Notes: generated by a model not told the origin, from the sequence alone. DNA of 64,000 bases from an uncultured Lachnospiraceae bacterium (GCA_910584915.1 CAJUDM010000005.1:1-64000), one strand, 5' to 3'. Shown: positions 7,368-16,303, counted from the stretch's first letter. Made by a program: numbers and translations.

Positions 7368-8421
7368 AATCCATCACTTCCTTTACTGTCTCCAGCTTCT
7401 TCGCCTTATATGCATAGGCGCCGCAGAACAAAAGGGCATCCTCCACCTCGCCCTTCGCCGCATGGATCAGAGAATCCGTGATACAATAGGGAATCTCCGA
7501 TGGATTGCAGTTTCGCAGGCATCCGTGGCAGGGACTGTGGGGAATCTTTTCCCCGGCGTTCACCTTTTTCATAAAATCGTTCAGGATCGCTCTGCCGGGC
7601 ATTCCCACCGGGCTTTTCACGATCACGATATCTTCCTTTTCCGCTCTCAGATACGCCTCTTTATAGCGGATATCCGCATCGCACTCCTCGGTGGTCACAA
7701 ACCGGCTTGCCACCTGCACCGCATCCGCCCCCAGGGAAAAAGCATGCTGCACCTGCTCCCTGTTCTCGATGCCGCCCGCCAGGGCAACCGGTATCTTCCT
7801 CTGATACCGCCCCTCATACTCCCTCACAACGGCAATGATCTTCTTTACTTCCTCATCATAATCCTGCGCACCCTCATCCAGATATGCTGAGAGCTGCTCC
7901 CTTGTAAAACCCAGATGTCCGCCGGCTTTCGGTCCCTCTATCACGATCAGGTCGGGGATTCTTTTGTACTTTCTGTCCCAGAATTTCAGGATCACCCCCG
8001 CGGAACGCGCCGTGGAGACGATGGGCGCCAGCAGCGTCCCCGCATCGCCGGCAAGCTTCGGCAGTTCCGTCGGCAATCCCGCGCCGCAGATAATGATATC
8101 CGCCCCTGCCGCCACAGCAGCCTGCACATACTCTTCATAATGCTTAAGCGCCACCATGATATTAAAACCGATCACCCCTTTCGGCGCGATCGCTCTCGCC
8201 CTGTCATACTCTTTTTTGATGGCGCGGAGATTTGCCGCCAGAGGATCTCTATCGAAATCGGGCTCACGATAGCCGATCTGAGCCGCTGAGATAATGCCGA
8301 TACCACCTTCTTTTGCCACGGCTCCCGCCAGATTTCCGAGGCTGATCCCGACGCCCATGCCTCCCTGGATGATCGGTTTCTCCACTGTCAAATTACCTAT
8401 ACTGAAAGATTTTATACTCAT
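7354..8421 (-). CDS. FMN-dependent nitronate monooxygenase / FabK-like enzyme
   Basis: A 355-residue TIM-barrel flavoprotein of the nitronate monooxygenase (2-nitropropane dioxygenase) and FabK superfamily. The N-terminal PIIQGGMGVGISLGNLA, the internal GPKAGGHLG with the typical His, and ALAGGI plus GADAVQVASRF phosphate-binding strands support FMN binding. It is longer than FabK (306 residues, encoded 9 kb upstream) and carries a C-terminal cysteine cluster, CHGCLRNCNPSEIPYC, which FabK lacks and which could bind a metal or iron-sulfur centre. It lies 65 bases after accDA and seems to be the last gene of the fab operon, so a role in lipid synthesis or in removing a reactive by-product is plausible, though the substrate is unknown. 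The start ATG has a GGAAA-type site. Confidence 0.8.
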   Translation of the reverse strand: MSIKSFSIGNLTVEKPIIQGGMGVGISLGNLAGAVAKEGGIGIISAAQIGYREPDFDRDPLAANLRAIKKEYDRARAIAPKGVIGFNIMVALKHYEEYVQAAVAAGADIIICGAGLPTELPKLAGDAGTLLAPIVSTARSAGVILKFWDRKYKRIPDLIVIEGPKAGGHLGFTREQLSAYLDEGAQDYDEEVKKIIAVVREYEGRYQRKIPVALAGGIENREQVQHAFSLGADAVQVASRFVTTEECDADIRYKEAYLRAEKEDIVIVKSPVGMPGRAILNDFMKKVNAGEKIPHSPCHGCLRNCNPSEIPYCITDSLIHAAKGEVEDALLFCGAYAYKAKKLETVKEVMDSLLS

Positions 8422-8486
8422 GACCGTTTCCTTTCGGCAGTTCCGCTCTGCCTTCTGAAATGCTGCTTCTCTTTTTTATCCATCCG

Positions 8487-10313
8487 CTACATACTGCGGA
8501 ACCTCCGGTATCTGTGCTCCCGAAGTTCCTCTTTCGACAAAGCGCCGTATTTTTCCAAAAACGCCAGCATCTCCCCGTCCATCTTCTCCGTCACAACATC
8601 GATATTCTCTGCGGTAAATTCCTCCGGCTCCTCAAAAACCTGCTCCACGATATGCTGCTTATACAGATTTTCCGCCGTTATCTTCATGACCTTCGCCGCC
8701 TCTTTCGCCTTGCTGCTGTCCTTCCACAAAATGCTCGAAAATCCCTCCGGCGACAGGATCGAATAGACCGCGTTTTCCAGTATCCACACTTCATCCGAGA
8801 CAGCCAGCGCAAGCGCGCCGCCGCTGCCGCCCTCGCCCACGACTACCGACAACACGGGCACTGAGAGCGCCGACATCTCATAGATATTCCGGGCGATCGC
8901 CTCGCCCTGTCCGCGTTCCTCCGCCTCAATGCCGCAGAACGCCCCCGGCGTATCCACAAAACAGATCACAGGACGGCAAAATTTTTCCGCCTGTTTCATC
9001 AGACGCAGTGCCTTCCGATAACCCTCCGGCTTCGGCATCCCGAAATTGTGGGCAATATTTTCCTTTGTCCCCTTGCCCTTCTCCTGGGCAATGACAGTCA
9101 CCGGCATTCCATGGAATCTCGCCACGCCGCCCACGACCGCCGCATCATCGCCAAAGTATCTGTCCCCGTGAAACTCGATAAAGTCCGTGAACAGAGCTCT
9201 GATATAATCGCTGCCAGAGGGACGGTCGCTCTTTCTGGATTTGAGCACCCGGTCCCACGCCTCAAGGCGTTTTTTCTTTATTCCCGCCTGCACGGATAGC
9301 TTTTCTGAAAGAATTCTTTTTTTATCCTTTTTGTATCTCTCTTCCGCGATATCCCTGTTTCTCACTCCGGCCGATACGCCTCCTGCCAGGGCGGACTTAC
9401 TTCCCGCTCCAACCGATTCCTTTGCAGTCCTATCCGATGCGCCCTTCTCCCCGGAGAGCCTCTGCGTCCCGTGAAGCTTCAGTATACGGGATAAAGTATC
9501 TCTGAGCTGCTTCCGCTCCACGATCCCGTCCAAAAAGCCGTGCGCCAACAGAAATTCTGAGCGCTGGAATCCCTTCGGCAGCTTTTGCCCGATGGTCTGC
9601 TCGATCACCCTCGGCCCTGCAAAGCCGATCAGCGCGCCGGGCTCCGCCAGAATGATATCTCCCAGCATGGCAAAACTTGCCGTCACGCCGCCGGTGGTCG
9701 GATCTGTCAGAACGCTGATATACAAAAGTCCCGCCTCGCTGTGGCGCTTGAGCGCCGCCGAAGTCTTTGCCATCTGCATCAGGGAGACGATCCCCTCCTG
9801 CATCCTGGCGCCGCCGGAACAGGCAAACATCACCACCGGGAGCCTCATCTCAGTCGCCTTTTCCACAGCGCGGGCGATCTTCTCCCCCACGTTCTGTCCC
9901 ATGCTTGCCATCAGAAAACGTCCGTCGCAGACGCCGAGCACCACATCGCTCCCATCTATCTTCGCCTTCCCTGTCACAACCGCTTCTCTCAGTCCCGTCT
10001 TCTCCTGCTGGAGTTTCAATTTGTCCAGATATCCTTTGTACCGCATGGGATTGACCGGGCGCATCTCCGCATCCCACTCCTCAAAACTGCCCTCATCCGC
10101 AATCATCCGTATCCGTTCCATGGCGGGCATATGATAGTAACCGCCGCACTTGGGGCAGATGTAATATCCGTTCTCCACATCCTCCGTGAGAATGACTTTC
10201 TTGCACAGATTGCATTTCCGCAAAAGCCCTTCCGGCACTTCGGATTTCAGTTCCCGCTCCCTGTTTTCGACGGCGGAAACCTGACTTTTTTTGAACATGT
10301 TATCCAGCTTCAT
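8487..10313 (-). CDS. accDA: Acetyl-CoA carboxylase carboxyltransferase, fused beta-alpha subunits
   Basis: A 608-residue fusion of both carboxyltransferase subunits, which transfer CO2 from carboxybiotin to acetyl-CoA to give malonyl-CoA. Residues 1-285 are AccD: a zinc ribbon with Cys34, Cys37, Cys53 and Cys56 (CNLC, CPKC) and the crotonase-like core (FACSGGARMQEG, TDPTTGGVTASFAMLGD). Residues 286-345 are a charged and Ala/Gly-rich linker. Residues 346-608 are AccA, with FHGDRYFGDD, QEKGKGTKENI, DTPGAFCGIEAEERGQ and VVGEGGSGGALAL. Separate accD and accA genes are the usual Firmicute arrangement; here both are one open frame with no internal stop. It follows accC by about 250 bases in the same direction. 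The weakly placed GGGAG before the ATG at 10313 is the only ribosome-site candidate; Met6 is an alternative start. Confidence 0.93.
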   Translation of the reverse strand: MKLDNMFKKSQVSAVENRERELKSEVPEGLLRKCNLCKKVILTEDVENGYYICPKCGGYYHMPAMERIRMIADEGSFEEWDAEMRPVNPMRYKGYLDKLKLQQEKTGLREAVVTGKAKIDGSDVVLGVCDGRFLMASMGQNVGEKIARAVEKATEMRLPVVMFACSGGARMQEGIVSLMQMAKTSAALKRHSEAGLLYISVLTDPTTGGVTASFAMLGDIILAEPGALIGFAGPRVIEQTIGQKLPKGFQRSEFLLAHGFLDGIVERKQLRDTLSRILKLHGTQRLSGEKGASDRTAKESVGAGSKSALAGGVSAGVRNRDIAEERYKKDKKRILSEKLSVQAGIKKKRLEAWDRVLKSRKSDRPSGSDYIRALFTDFIEFHGDRYFGDDAAVVGGVARFHGMPVTVIAQEKGKGTKENIAHNFGMPKPEGYRKALRLMKQAEKFCRPVICFVDTPGAFCGIEAEERGQGEAIARNIYEMSALSVPVLSVVVGEGGSGGALALAVSDEVWILENAVYSILSPEGFSSILWKDSSKAKEAAKVMKITAENLYKQHIVEQVFEEPEEFTAENIDVVTEKMDGEMLAFLEKYGALSKEELREHRYRRFRSM

Positions 10314-10560
10314 ACTCTTATACCAGACTCCCGGACAAATAACTCTTTTTCATTTATCCGGCATGCAGACACAAAAATTGCAGGAATTCCTGTCCGCATG
10401 TATCCTTCCTTTCCGATTTTTCTCAAAACTCCTCACAAAGCAGTATCACTTACAACATTACTCAAAACCGAATCACTGTCATTTCGTTATACCTCACGGC
10501 GCCCGGCATCATTGCCTTAATGACATACAAAACGAAACTGCCACCGTTTTCACGGCAATA

Positions 10561-11904
10561 TCAGCCCCCCGAAAATCTCCTGATAAACTCCACATCGATA
10601 TTTCCGTCCAGATAATCCTGATCGTGCAGGATCTCATACTGGTAATCCACGTTGGTATCGACGCCCTCGATGATCACTTCCCCCAGCGCGCTCTGCATCT
10701 TGCGTATCGCCTCTTTCCTGCCTTTGCCCCAGACGATCAGCTTCGCTATCATGGAGTCATAATAGACAGGGATCGTGTAGCCGCTGTAGACTGCCGTATC
10801 GATCCGGATTCCCTTGCCGCCGGGCAGATACAGATCCTCTATTGTCCCGGGTGATGGGCGAAATCCCTTCTCGGGGTTCTCGGCATTGATCCTGCACTCG
10901 ATCGCGTGCCCCTGGATCTTAATATCCTTCTGGGCAAACTCCAGCTTCTCCCCCGCGGCGATCTTGATCTGCGCCTTCACAAGATCCACCCCCGTCACCC
11001 ACTCCGTCACGGGATGTTCCACCTGGATCCTTGTGTTCATCTCCATAAAGTAAAAATGATTCTCTTTATCCAGCAGAAATTCGATGGTGCCGGCATTCAC
11101 ATAGCCTGCCGCCTTCGCCGCCTTCACAGCCGCCTCCCCCATCTCATCCCGCATCTTCTCCGTCAGCACCATGCTGGGCGCCTCCTCGATCAGCTTCTGA
11201 TGATTTCGCTGGATGGAACAGTCTCTCTCTCCGAGATGCACCACATTTCCATAGCTGTCAGCCAGAATCTGAAACTCGATGTGGCGGGGATTTTTCACCA
11301 GCCTCTCCAAATACATCCGCCCGTCCCCGAAGCCGTTTTGCGCCTCCTTCTGCGCCGTCTTAAAACATTCCTCAAAGTCCGCCGGATCATAGACCTCCCG
11401 CATCCCTTTACCGCCGCCGCCCAGCGCCGCCTTGATCATGATCGGATAGCCGATCCTCTCCGCCGCCAGAAAAGCCGCACCGCAATCCTCCAGCGCCTCC
11501 TCGGTACCCGGCACCACCGGCACGCCAGCCGCGATCATGGTCTTTCGCGCCTCCTGCTTATTGCCAAGCTTCTCAATGACTTCCGCAGGAGGGCCTACGA
11601 AGATGATGCCGCACTGTCTGCACAGATCCGCAAACCTGCTGTTTTCCGACAAAAAGCCAAAACCCGGGTGCACCGCATCCGCCCCGGAGACGACCGCCGC
11701 GCTGATGATCCTCTCCATGCTCAGATAACTCTCCGACGCCGGCGCCTCCCCGATGCAGATCGCCTCATCCGCCAGCTTCGCGTGCAGTGCCTCCCTGTCC
11801 GCCTCGGAATAAACCGCCACCGTCTGAATTCCCATCTCCCTGCAGGCACGGATGATCCGCACCGCAATCTCCCCTCGGTTCGCAATTAATATTTTCTTAA
11901 TCAT
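10561..11904 (-). CDS. accC: Biotin carboxylase
   Basis: A 447-residue ATP-grasp enzyme that carboxylates the biotin of AccB with bicarbonate and ATP. It shows the N-terminal KILIANRGEIAVRIIRA, the ATP-grasp glycine loop KAALGGGGKGM, the HIEFQI strand, GERDCSIQRNHQKLIEEAP and the active-site MNTRIQVEHPVTE. Length and motif order are normal for AccC. The ATG at 11904 follows AAGGA; a TTG three codons earlier (11913) is a weaker option. It lies between fabZ and accDA in the fab operon. Confidence 0.96.
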   Translation of the reverse strand: MIKKILIANRGEIAVRIIRACREMGIQTVAVYSEADREALHAKLADEAICIGEAPASESYLSMERIISAAVVSGADAVHPGFGFLSENSRFADLCRQCGIIFVGPPAEVIEKLGNKQEARKTMIAAGVPVVPGTEEALEDCGAAFLAAERIGYPIMIKAALGGGGKGMREVYDPADFEECFKTAQKEAQNGFGDGRMYLERLVKNPRHIEFQILADSYGNVVHLGERDCSIQRNHQKLIEEAPSMVLTEKMRDEMGEAAVKAAKAAGYVNAGTIEFLLDKENHFYFMEMNTRIQVEHPVTEWVTGVDLVKAQIKIAAGEKLEFAQKDIKIQGHAIECRINAENPEKGFRPSPGTIEDLYLPGGKGIRIDTAVYSGYTIPVYYDSMIAKLIVWGKGRKEAIRKMQSALGEVIIEGVDTNVDYQYEILHDQDYLDGNIDVEFIRRFSGG

Positions 11905-12085
11905 GTATGCCAAACATCCTTCCGGCTATCCTCACGCCATAAAATCATATGGCAAAATCCATGTTCTTCTCCATGGCTCCTGCCCCAATCTCCATTCACT
12001 TTTTCAAAGGCTTCCATCAAATTCCTTCCCTGCCTTCAAATCCTGCTTCCTCTGCGCTCTTGTTTCCGTCTCAGGAGTTCCCGCT

Positions 12086-12514
12086 TCATCCGATCATAAA
12101 TGTCAGTTCCGCGCTCACAACAACCTTGCCGTCCACACTTGCCACAGCCTCCCCGATCCCCAGAGGGCCTTTCTGTTTTATGATCTTCGTCTCCAGGCGC
12201 ACCTTGTCTCCCGGCACTACTTTCCCCCGGAACCTGCAATTCTTGATACCGCCAAAATACGCTGTCTTTCCGCGGTTCTCCTCCACGCTGAGGATTGCCA
12301 CCGCCCCCGCCTGCGCCAGTGCCTCCACTGTCAGCACCCCCGGCATAACGGGTTCCGCGGGAAAATGCCCCGCAAAAAACTCCTCTCTGTAGGAAACACA
12401 CTTATACCCCACCGCATACTGCCCCGGCTCGTAATCCTCTATATAGTCTAACAATAAAAAAGGATGCCTGTGCGGTATAATCTCCTGTATCTGCTTTATA
12501 TCCAAACGATTCAT
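12086..12514 (-). CDS. fabZ: 3-hydroxyacyl-ACP dehydratase FabZ
   Basis: A 142-residue hot-dog-fold dehydratase that removes water from 3-hydroxyacyl-ACP in each elongation round. The N-terminal [15 protein letters not shown] and the catalytic segment [22 protein letters not shown] (His near 49, Glu near 63) are intact, and length is normal. It lies between accB and accC. Because no FabA-like gene is in the window and enoyl reduction depends on FabK, unsaturated acids may be made by another route or a FabZ with isomerase activity; this cannot be decided from the sequence. Confidence 0.95.
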   Translation of the reverse strand: MNRLDIKQIQEIIPHRHPFLLLDYIEDYEPGQYAVGYKCVSYREEFFAGHFPAEPVMPGVLTVEALAQAGAVAILSVEENRGKTAYFGGIKNCRFRGKVVPGDKVRLETKIIKQKGPLGIGEAVASVDGKVVVSAELTFMIG

Positions 12515-12568
12515 AATATCAAATTAACCTTTCTAATATTCATCCCGGCGCCCCCTCGGCTATCCCTC

Positions 12569-12982
12569 TCACCTGATGCGGAACAACTCCTGCCCAAATT
12601 CCACCGCCTGCCCGTTCTCGGCAAGCACTTCCGTGACAACGCCGTCAAACTCGCTCTCGATCTCGTTCATCAGCTTCATCGCTTCCACGATCGCAAGCGT
12701 CTGTCCTTTTTTCACCGTGTCGCCCACCTTCACAAAGGGTTCCGCCCCCTCCTCCGGCGCCGTGTAAAAGATGCCCACCAGCGGACATGCCACCACGTTG
12801 TCCGCTGCCGCCTCCTCAGCCTGCACTGCCGCCGCTGTCGCCGCGGGCACAGGCACCGCCGTCACCTGAACCGCCTCAGGCTTTTCCATCTGCACCTTGA
12901 CTCCGCCCTCCTCGTACTCAAACTTTGAAAGGCTTGAATGAGACACTGTTTCAATGAGCTTTATAAGATGATCCATTTCCAT
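12569..12982 (-). CDS. accB: Biotin carboxyl carrier protein
   Basis: A 137-residue carrier subunit of acetyl-CoA carboxylase. An N-terminal helical region (LIKLIETVSHSSLSKFEYEE) is followed by an Ala/Pro/Val-rich flexible linker (about 36-62) and a biotinyl domain with EAMKLMNEI, in which Lys103 is the biotinylation site. The ATG at 12982 is chosen because AAGGAG lies nine bases upstream; it starts 14 bases after the fabF stop, which implies coupling. An upstream in-frame start at 13006 would overlap fabF and lacks a ribosome site. Confidence 0.95.
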   Translation of the reverse strand: MEMDHLIKLIETVSHSSLSKFEYEEGGVKVQMEKPEAVQVTAVPVPAATAAAVQAEEAAADNVVACPLVGIFYTAPEEGAEPFVKVGDTVKKGQTLAIVEAMKLMNEIESEFDGVVTEVLAENGQAVEFGQELFRIR

Positions 12983-12995
12983 AGATGATTGCTCC

Positions 12996-14234
12996 TTATT
13001 CCTCAAATTTTTTCACCACCAAAGACGCATTGTGCCCGCCGAAGCCGAGGGAGTTGCTCATCGCATAACAGAGCTCTTTCTCCACCGGCACGCCCAGCGT
13101 ATAATTCAGATCGCATTCCTCGTCCGTCTCGGTCGTTCCCACGGTCTGGTGAACAAACTGATCCTGCAAACTCTTGACGCAGACAATAAATTCCACCGCC
13201 CCCGCCGCTCCCAGCAGGTGCCCGATCATGGATTTCGTGGAGTTGATCTGCACATCCTTTGCCGCCTCCCCGAACGCCAGCTTGATCGCCCTTGTCTCAA
13301 ACAGGTCGTTGTGATGGGTGGCTGTGCCATGGGCATTGATATAATCCACCTGATCTGGCGTAATCTCCGCCTCCCGCATCGCGAACTCCATCGCCTTCGC
13401 CGCGCCGCTGCCGTCCTCCATCGGCGCCGTGATATGGTAAGCGTCCCCGGTGGCGCCATAGCCCACGAGTTCCGCATAGATATGCGCCTCTCTGTTTTTG
13501 GCATGTTCCAGCTCCTCGAGCACTACAACGCCCGCGCCCTCTCCCAACACGAAACCGTTCCGCTCTCTGTCAAAAGGAATGGAAGCCCGCATGGGATCAG
13601 GCGTCGTGGAGAGCGCTGTGAGAGAAGAAAATCCCGCTATGCCGGTGGGGCACACACTGCTCTCCGTGCCGCCCGCGAGCATCACATCCGCATCACCGTA
13701 CTGGATCGCCCGGAAGGCGTCCCCGATACAGTTCGTGCCCGTCGCACAGGCTGTCACCACATTGGTGCATTTTCCCCTGAGCCCAAGCTGAATGGAAATA
13801 TTGCCGGCAGCCATGTTGGAGATCATGAGGGGCACCATCAGCGGATTCACACGGTTCGGTCCTTTCGTCAGTATCTTCTCGTACTCCCGCTCGATCACCT
13901 GCAAAGAGCCGATGCCGGAACCTACGATCACGCCGGCTCTGAAAGCGTCCTCCTCTTCCATATTAAGTTTCGCATCCTCAAACGCTTCTTTCGCCGCCGC
14001 CACCGCATACTGTGAAAAAGGCTCCATACGTCTTGCCGCCTTCGCATCCATGCGCTCCTTCGGATCAAAATCCTTCACTTCCGCCGCCAGTTTTACTTTA
14101 TAATCCGAGGCGTCAAATTTTGTAATCTCTCCGATCCCGACCGTTCCCTTTTTCACGGACGCCCAGAACGCGTCCACCGTATTGCCGATCGGGGTCACTG
14201 CCCCAAGGCCTGTTACAACTACTCTTCTCTTCAT
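12996..14234 (-). CDS. fabF: 3-oxoacyl-ACP synthase II
   Basis: A 412-residue condensing enzyme that elongates acyl-ACP with malonyl-ACP. The start RRVVVTGLGAVTPIG is standard. The catalytic triad is visible as Cys163 in TACATGTNC, His302 in NAHGTATHHND and His339 in GHLLGAAG. The ATG at 14234 follows AAAGGG; an upstream ATG at 14282 would add 16 residues not found in the family. It is preceded by a 251-base spacer filled with a tandem repeat and a long hairpin, unusual inside an otherwise compact operon. Confidence 0.96.
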   Translation of the reverse strand: MKRRVVVTGLGAVTPIGNTVDAFWASVKKGTVGIGEITKFDASDYKVKLAAEVKDFDPKERMDAKAARRMEPFSQYAVAAAKEAFEDAKLNMEEEDAFRAGVIVGSGIGSLQVIEREYEKILTKGPNRVNPLMVPLMISNMAAGNISIQLGLRGKCTNVVTACATGTNCIGDAFRAIQYGDADVMLAGGTESSVCPTGIAGFSSLTALSTTPDPMRASIPFDRERNGFVLGEGAGVVVLEELEHAKNREAHIYAELVGYGATGDAYHITAPMEDGSGAAKAMEFAMREAEITPDQVDYINAHGTATHHNDLFETRAIKLAFGEAAKDVQINSTKSMIGHLLGAAGAVEFIVCVKSLQDQFVHQTVGTTETDEECDLNYTLGVPVEKELCYAMSNSLGFGGHNASLVVKKFEE

Positions 14235-14276
14235 TTTCTTTACCCTTTCACTGCTATGGTTTGCCATCTGGTATAT

Positions 14277-14344
14277 GTTCAACCCGCGCTCCTTGCGCAG
14301 TTCAACCCGCGCCCATTGCGCAGTTCAACCCGCGCCCATTCGCA
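14277..14344. repeat. Three tandem copies of a 23-bp unit
   Basis: Units at 14277-14299, 14300-14322 and 14323-14344 all begin GTTCAACCCGCGC and end in GCGCA or CGCA; the last has lost one base. They lie in the fabG-fabF spacer, upstream of the fabF ribosome site. No reading frame is conserved across them. Confidence 0.85.
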
Positions 14345-14408
14345 AAATCGCACCTTCGGTGCTCTGCGCTGCTTCGCAGCTCCTTTTGCTCATGTACGGG
14401 CGCTCCCT

Positions 14409-14469
14409 CAGAGCTGTAAAACTCCGTCAAATTCGTGCGAGCACGATTTGACGTCCTTTTACAGCTCTG
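14409..14469. repeat. Long hairpin between fabG and fabF
   Basis: CAGAGCTGTAAAA (14409-14421) pairs with TTTTACAGCTCTG (14457-14469). Inside, CGTCAAAT-CGTGC (14425-14438, one bulged T) pairs with GCACGATTTGACG (14441-14453), leaving a tiny loop. The whole is a nearly continuous stem of more than 25 pairs over 61 bases. It has no U-tract, so it may serve as an RNA processing or stabilising structure, or be a short palindromic element, rather than a terminator. Confidence 0.85.
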
Positions 14470-14485
14470 GTTGAACTTGAAACGT

Positions 14486-15226
14486 TCACATGTCCATCCC
14501 GCCGTCTACGTGGAGGACCTGGCCTGTGATATATGCCGCTTCGTCGGACGCCAGAAATGCTGCCGCATAAGCCACGTGCATCGGCTCGCCCAGTATGCCG
14601 AGCGGAATCTCCGCCGCAATTTTTTCTTTTACTTCCTCTTTTAGCTGTCCTGTCATATCCGTGCTGATATAGCCCGGCGCAATAGCATTTACCGTGATGC
14701 CCCTGGACGCCAACTCCTTCGCCGCCGACTTGGTGAGCCCGATCACGCCAGCTTTGGACGCCGCATAGTTTGCCTGCCCCGCATTGCCGGATACGCCCAC
14801 CACCGATGCCATATTGATAATCCTGCCGCTTCTCTGCTTCAACATCTGTCTGGAAACAAACCGGATCATATTGAATGTCCCTTTCAGATTTACCTGCACC
14901 ACTTTGTCAAAAGCTTCCTCAGACATGCTCATCAAAAGTCCGTCCTTCGTAATACCCGCATTGTTCACCAGGATATCGATCCTGCCAAACTTTGCCGTGA
15001 TCTCTTTGACAAAACTCTCACACTGTTTAAAATCAGATACGTCACACTGATAAATGAACGCTTTGCCGCCCAATTTAATGATCTCTTTCTGTACTTCCTT
15101 TGCCTTTTCCTCTGATCCGTTATAATTGATGATAACCTGTGCGCCGAGCTTCGCCATATACACTGCGATCGCCCGCCCGATTCCCCGGGACGCGCCGGTT
15201 ATCACTGCTGTCTTATCTGTCAACAT
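14486..15226 (-). CDS. fabG: 3-oxoacyl-ACP reductase
   Basis: A 246-residue short-chain dehydrogenase that reduces 3-oxoacyl-ACP with NADPH. The cofactor loop TGASRGIG (10-17), NNAG (88-91) and the catalytic Ser141, Tyr154 and Lys158 (YAASK) are intact, and it ends with the usual GGMDM-type tail. The ATG at 15226 (MLTDKTAVITG) matches the family; the longer frame back to 15361 reads through the fabD-fabG spacer, which is a partial duplicate of the fabD 3' end and not likely to be translated. AGAGG lies about 12 bases upstream. Confidence 0.95.
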   Translation of the reverse strand: MLTDKTAVITGASRGIGRAIAVYMAKLGAQVIINYNGSEEKAKEVQKEIIKLGGKAFIYQCDVSDFKQCESFVKEITAKFGRIDILVNNAGITKDGLLMSMSEEAFDKVVQVNLKGTFNMIRFVSRQMLKQRSGRIINMASVVGVSGNAGQANYAASKAGVIGLTKSAAKELASRGITVNAIAPGYISTDMTGQLKEEVKEKIAAEIPLGILGEPMHVAYAAAFLASDEAAYITGQVLHVDGGMDM

Positions 15227-15289
15227 AATTATATTTAAACCTCTATTCCAGTTCCGCGAGATCACTTCCAGCACATTCATCCCAAACTG

Positions 15290-15405
15290 GATTCGCAGCT
15301 GCTTTGCATCTACAAATCCAGTTATGCGCTTACAGTGACCTCGCTGTTTCCAGTTCCGCATCAGCGCCTACAGTAATCCCGCCGTTTCCAGTTCCGCCGT
15401 CACTT
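15290..15405. repeat. Partial duplication of the fabD 3' end
   Basis: On the minus strand, the last codons of fabD (GCGGAACTGGAAACGGCGGG, then ATTACTGTAGGCGC) recur directly downstream as GCGGAACTGGAAACAGCGAG and TCACTGTAAGCGC, a spacing of about 40 bases. A shorter third copy, GCGGAACTGGAAT, occurs near 15240-15255. The duplicated part includes the fabD stop codon, so FabD itself is not changed. Confidence 0.6.
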
Positions 15406-16303
15406 TCTCCAGGTCTTCCCACTTCGCCACCTGCAGCATCTTTGCTCCGGGTGCGATCTTTTTCATAAAGCCTGCGAGTGTCCTGCCGGGACCGATCTCC
15501 ACGAAGGTGTCTGCGCCCTCCGCCAGCATGGTTTCCATGCTCTGCATCCAGCGCACCGGCGAGTACACCTGTCTTGCCAACAGCTCTTTGATCTCTCCGC
15601 TGTCCGTCACCTTTTTCGCAGTCACATTGGTAATATAGGGAATCTCCAGAGCGGTAAATGCCATCTCCTCCATCTCCGCGCGCAGCGAAGCGCCCGCCTC
15701 TTTCAAAAGGGGAGAATGGAAAGGCCCGCTGACATTCAGCATGATACAGCGCCTTGCGCCCGCCTCTTCCAGTTTTTCCTTTGCCACAGCCACCTGGGCT
15801 GTCTTTCCGGTGATCACGATCTGTCCAGGACAGTTGTAGTTGGCGATGGTCACATCCTCGATCCCGCCTAAGATCTCCTCGATCACCTTTTCATCCAACG
15901 CCAGCACCGCACACATGGCGCCCTCTCCCGCCGGCACTGTGTTCTGCATTAAGATCCCGCGCTTTCTGACAAGCCTCACCGCCTGCATATCCGTCATTGC
16001 GCCCGCCGCCGTGATCGCCGCATACTCGCCCAGGGAAAGCCCTGCCGCAAGGTCCGCACGGATGCCTCTGTTCACCAGTTCCTTTGTGATCGCCAGATAA
16101 GTTGTGACAAGCGCCGCCTGGGTGTACTCCGTCAGATCCAGCCTGTCATTTTTCTCAAAACACAGTTCCTTCATATCAAGCCCCAGGGCATCCGAGGCAT
16201 TGTCAAACACTTCCCTCGCGAGGGCGCTGTTGTCATAAAAATCTCTGCCCATGCCCGCTGCCTGAACCCCCTGCCCGGGATAAAGAAACGCCAGTTTACT
16301 CAT
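15368..16303 (-). CDS. fabD: Malonyl-CoA:ACP transacylase
   Basis: A 311-residue acyltransferase that loads malonyl groups onto the acyl carrier protein. The nucleophile Ser90 sits in AGLSLGEY, the N-terminal FLYPGQGVQ oxyanion loop is present, and the catalytic His lies in VSGPFHSPLL near residue 198. The start ATG follows GAGAGGAA. It stands between fabK and fabG, as in other FabK-containing Firmicute operons. Confidence 0.96.
   Translation of the reverse strand: MSKLAFLYPGQGVQAAGMGRDFYDNSALAREVFDNASDALGLDMKELCFEKNDRLDLTEYTQAALVTTYLAITKELVNRGIRADLAAGLSLGEYAAITAAGAMTDMQAVRLVRKRGILMQNTVPAGEGAMCAVLALDEKVIEEILGGIEDVTIANYNCPGQIVITGKTAQVAVAKEKLEEAGARRCIMLNVSGPFHSPLLKEAGASLRAEMEEMAFTALEIPYITNVTAKKVTDSGEIKELLARQVYSPVRWMQSMETMLAEGADTFVEIGPGRTLAGFMKKIAPGAKMLQVAKWEDLEKVTAELETAGLL

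Noticed and set aside
15227..15361. N-terminal extension of FabG
   Set aside because: FabG proteins begin at MLTDKTAVITG. The extension reads through the duplicated fabD tail and has no conserved residues.
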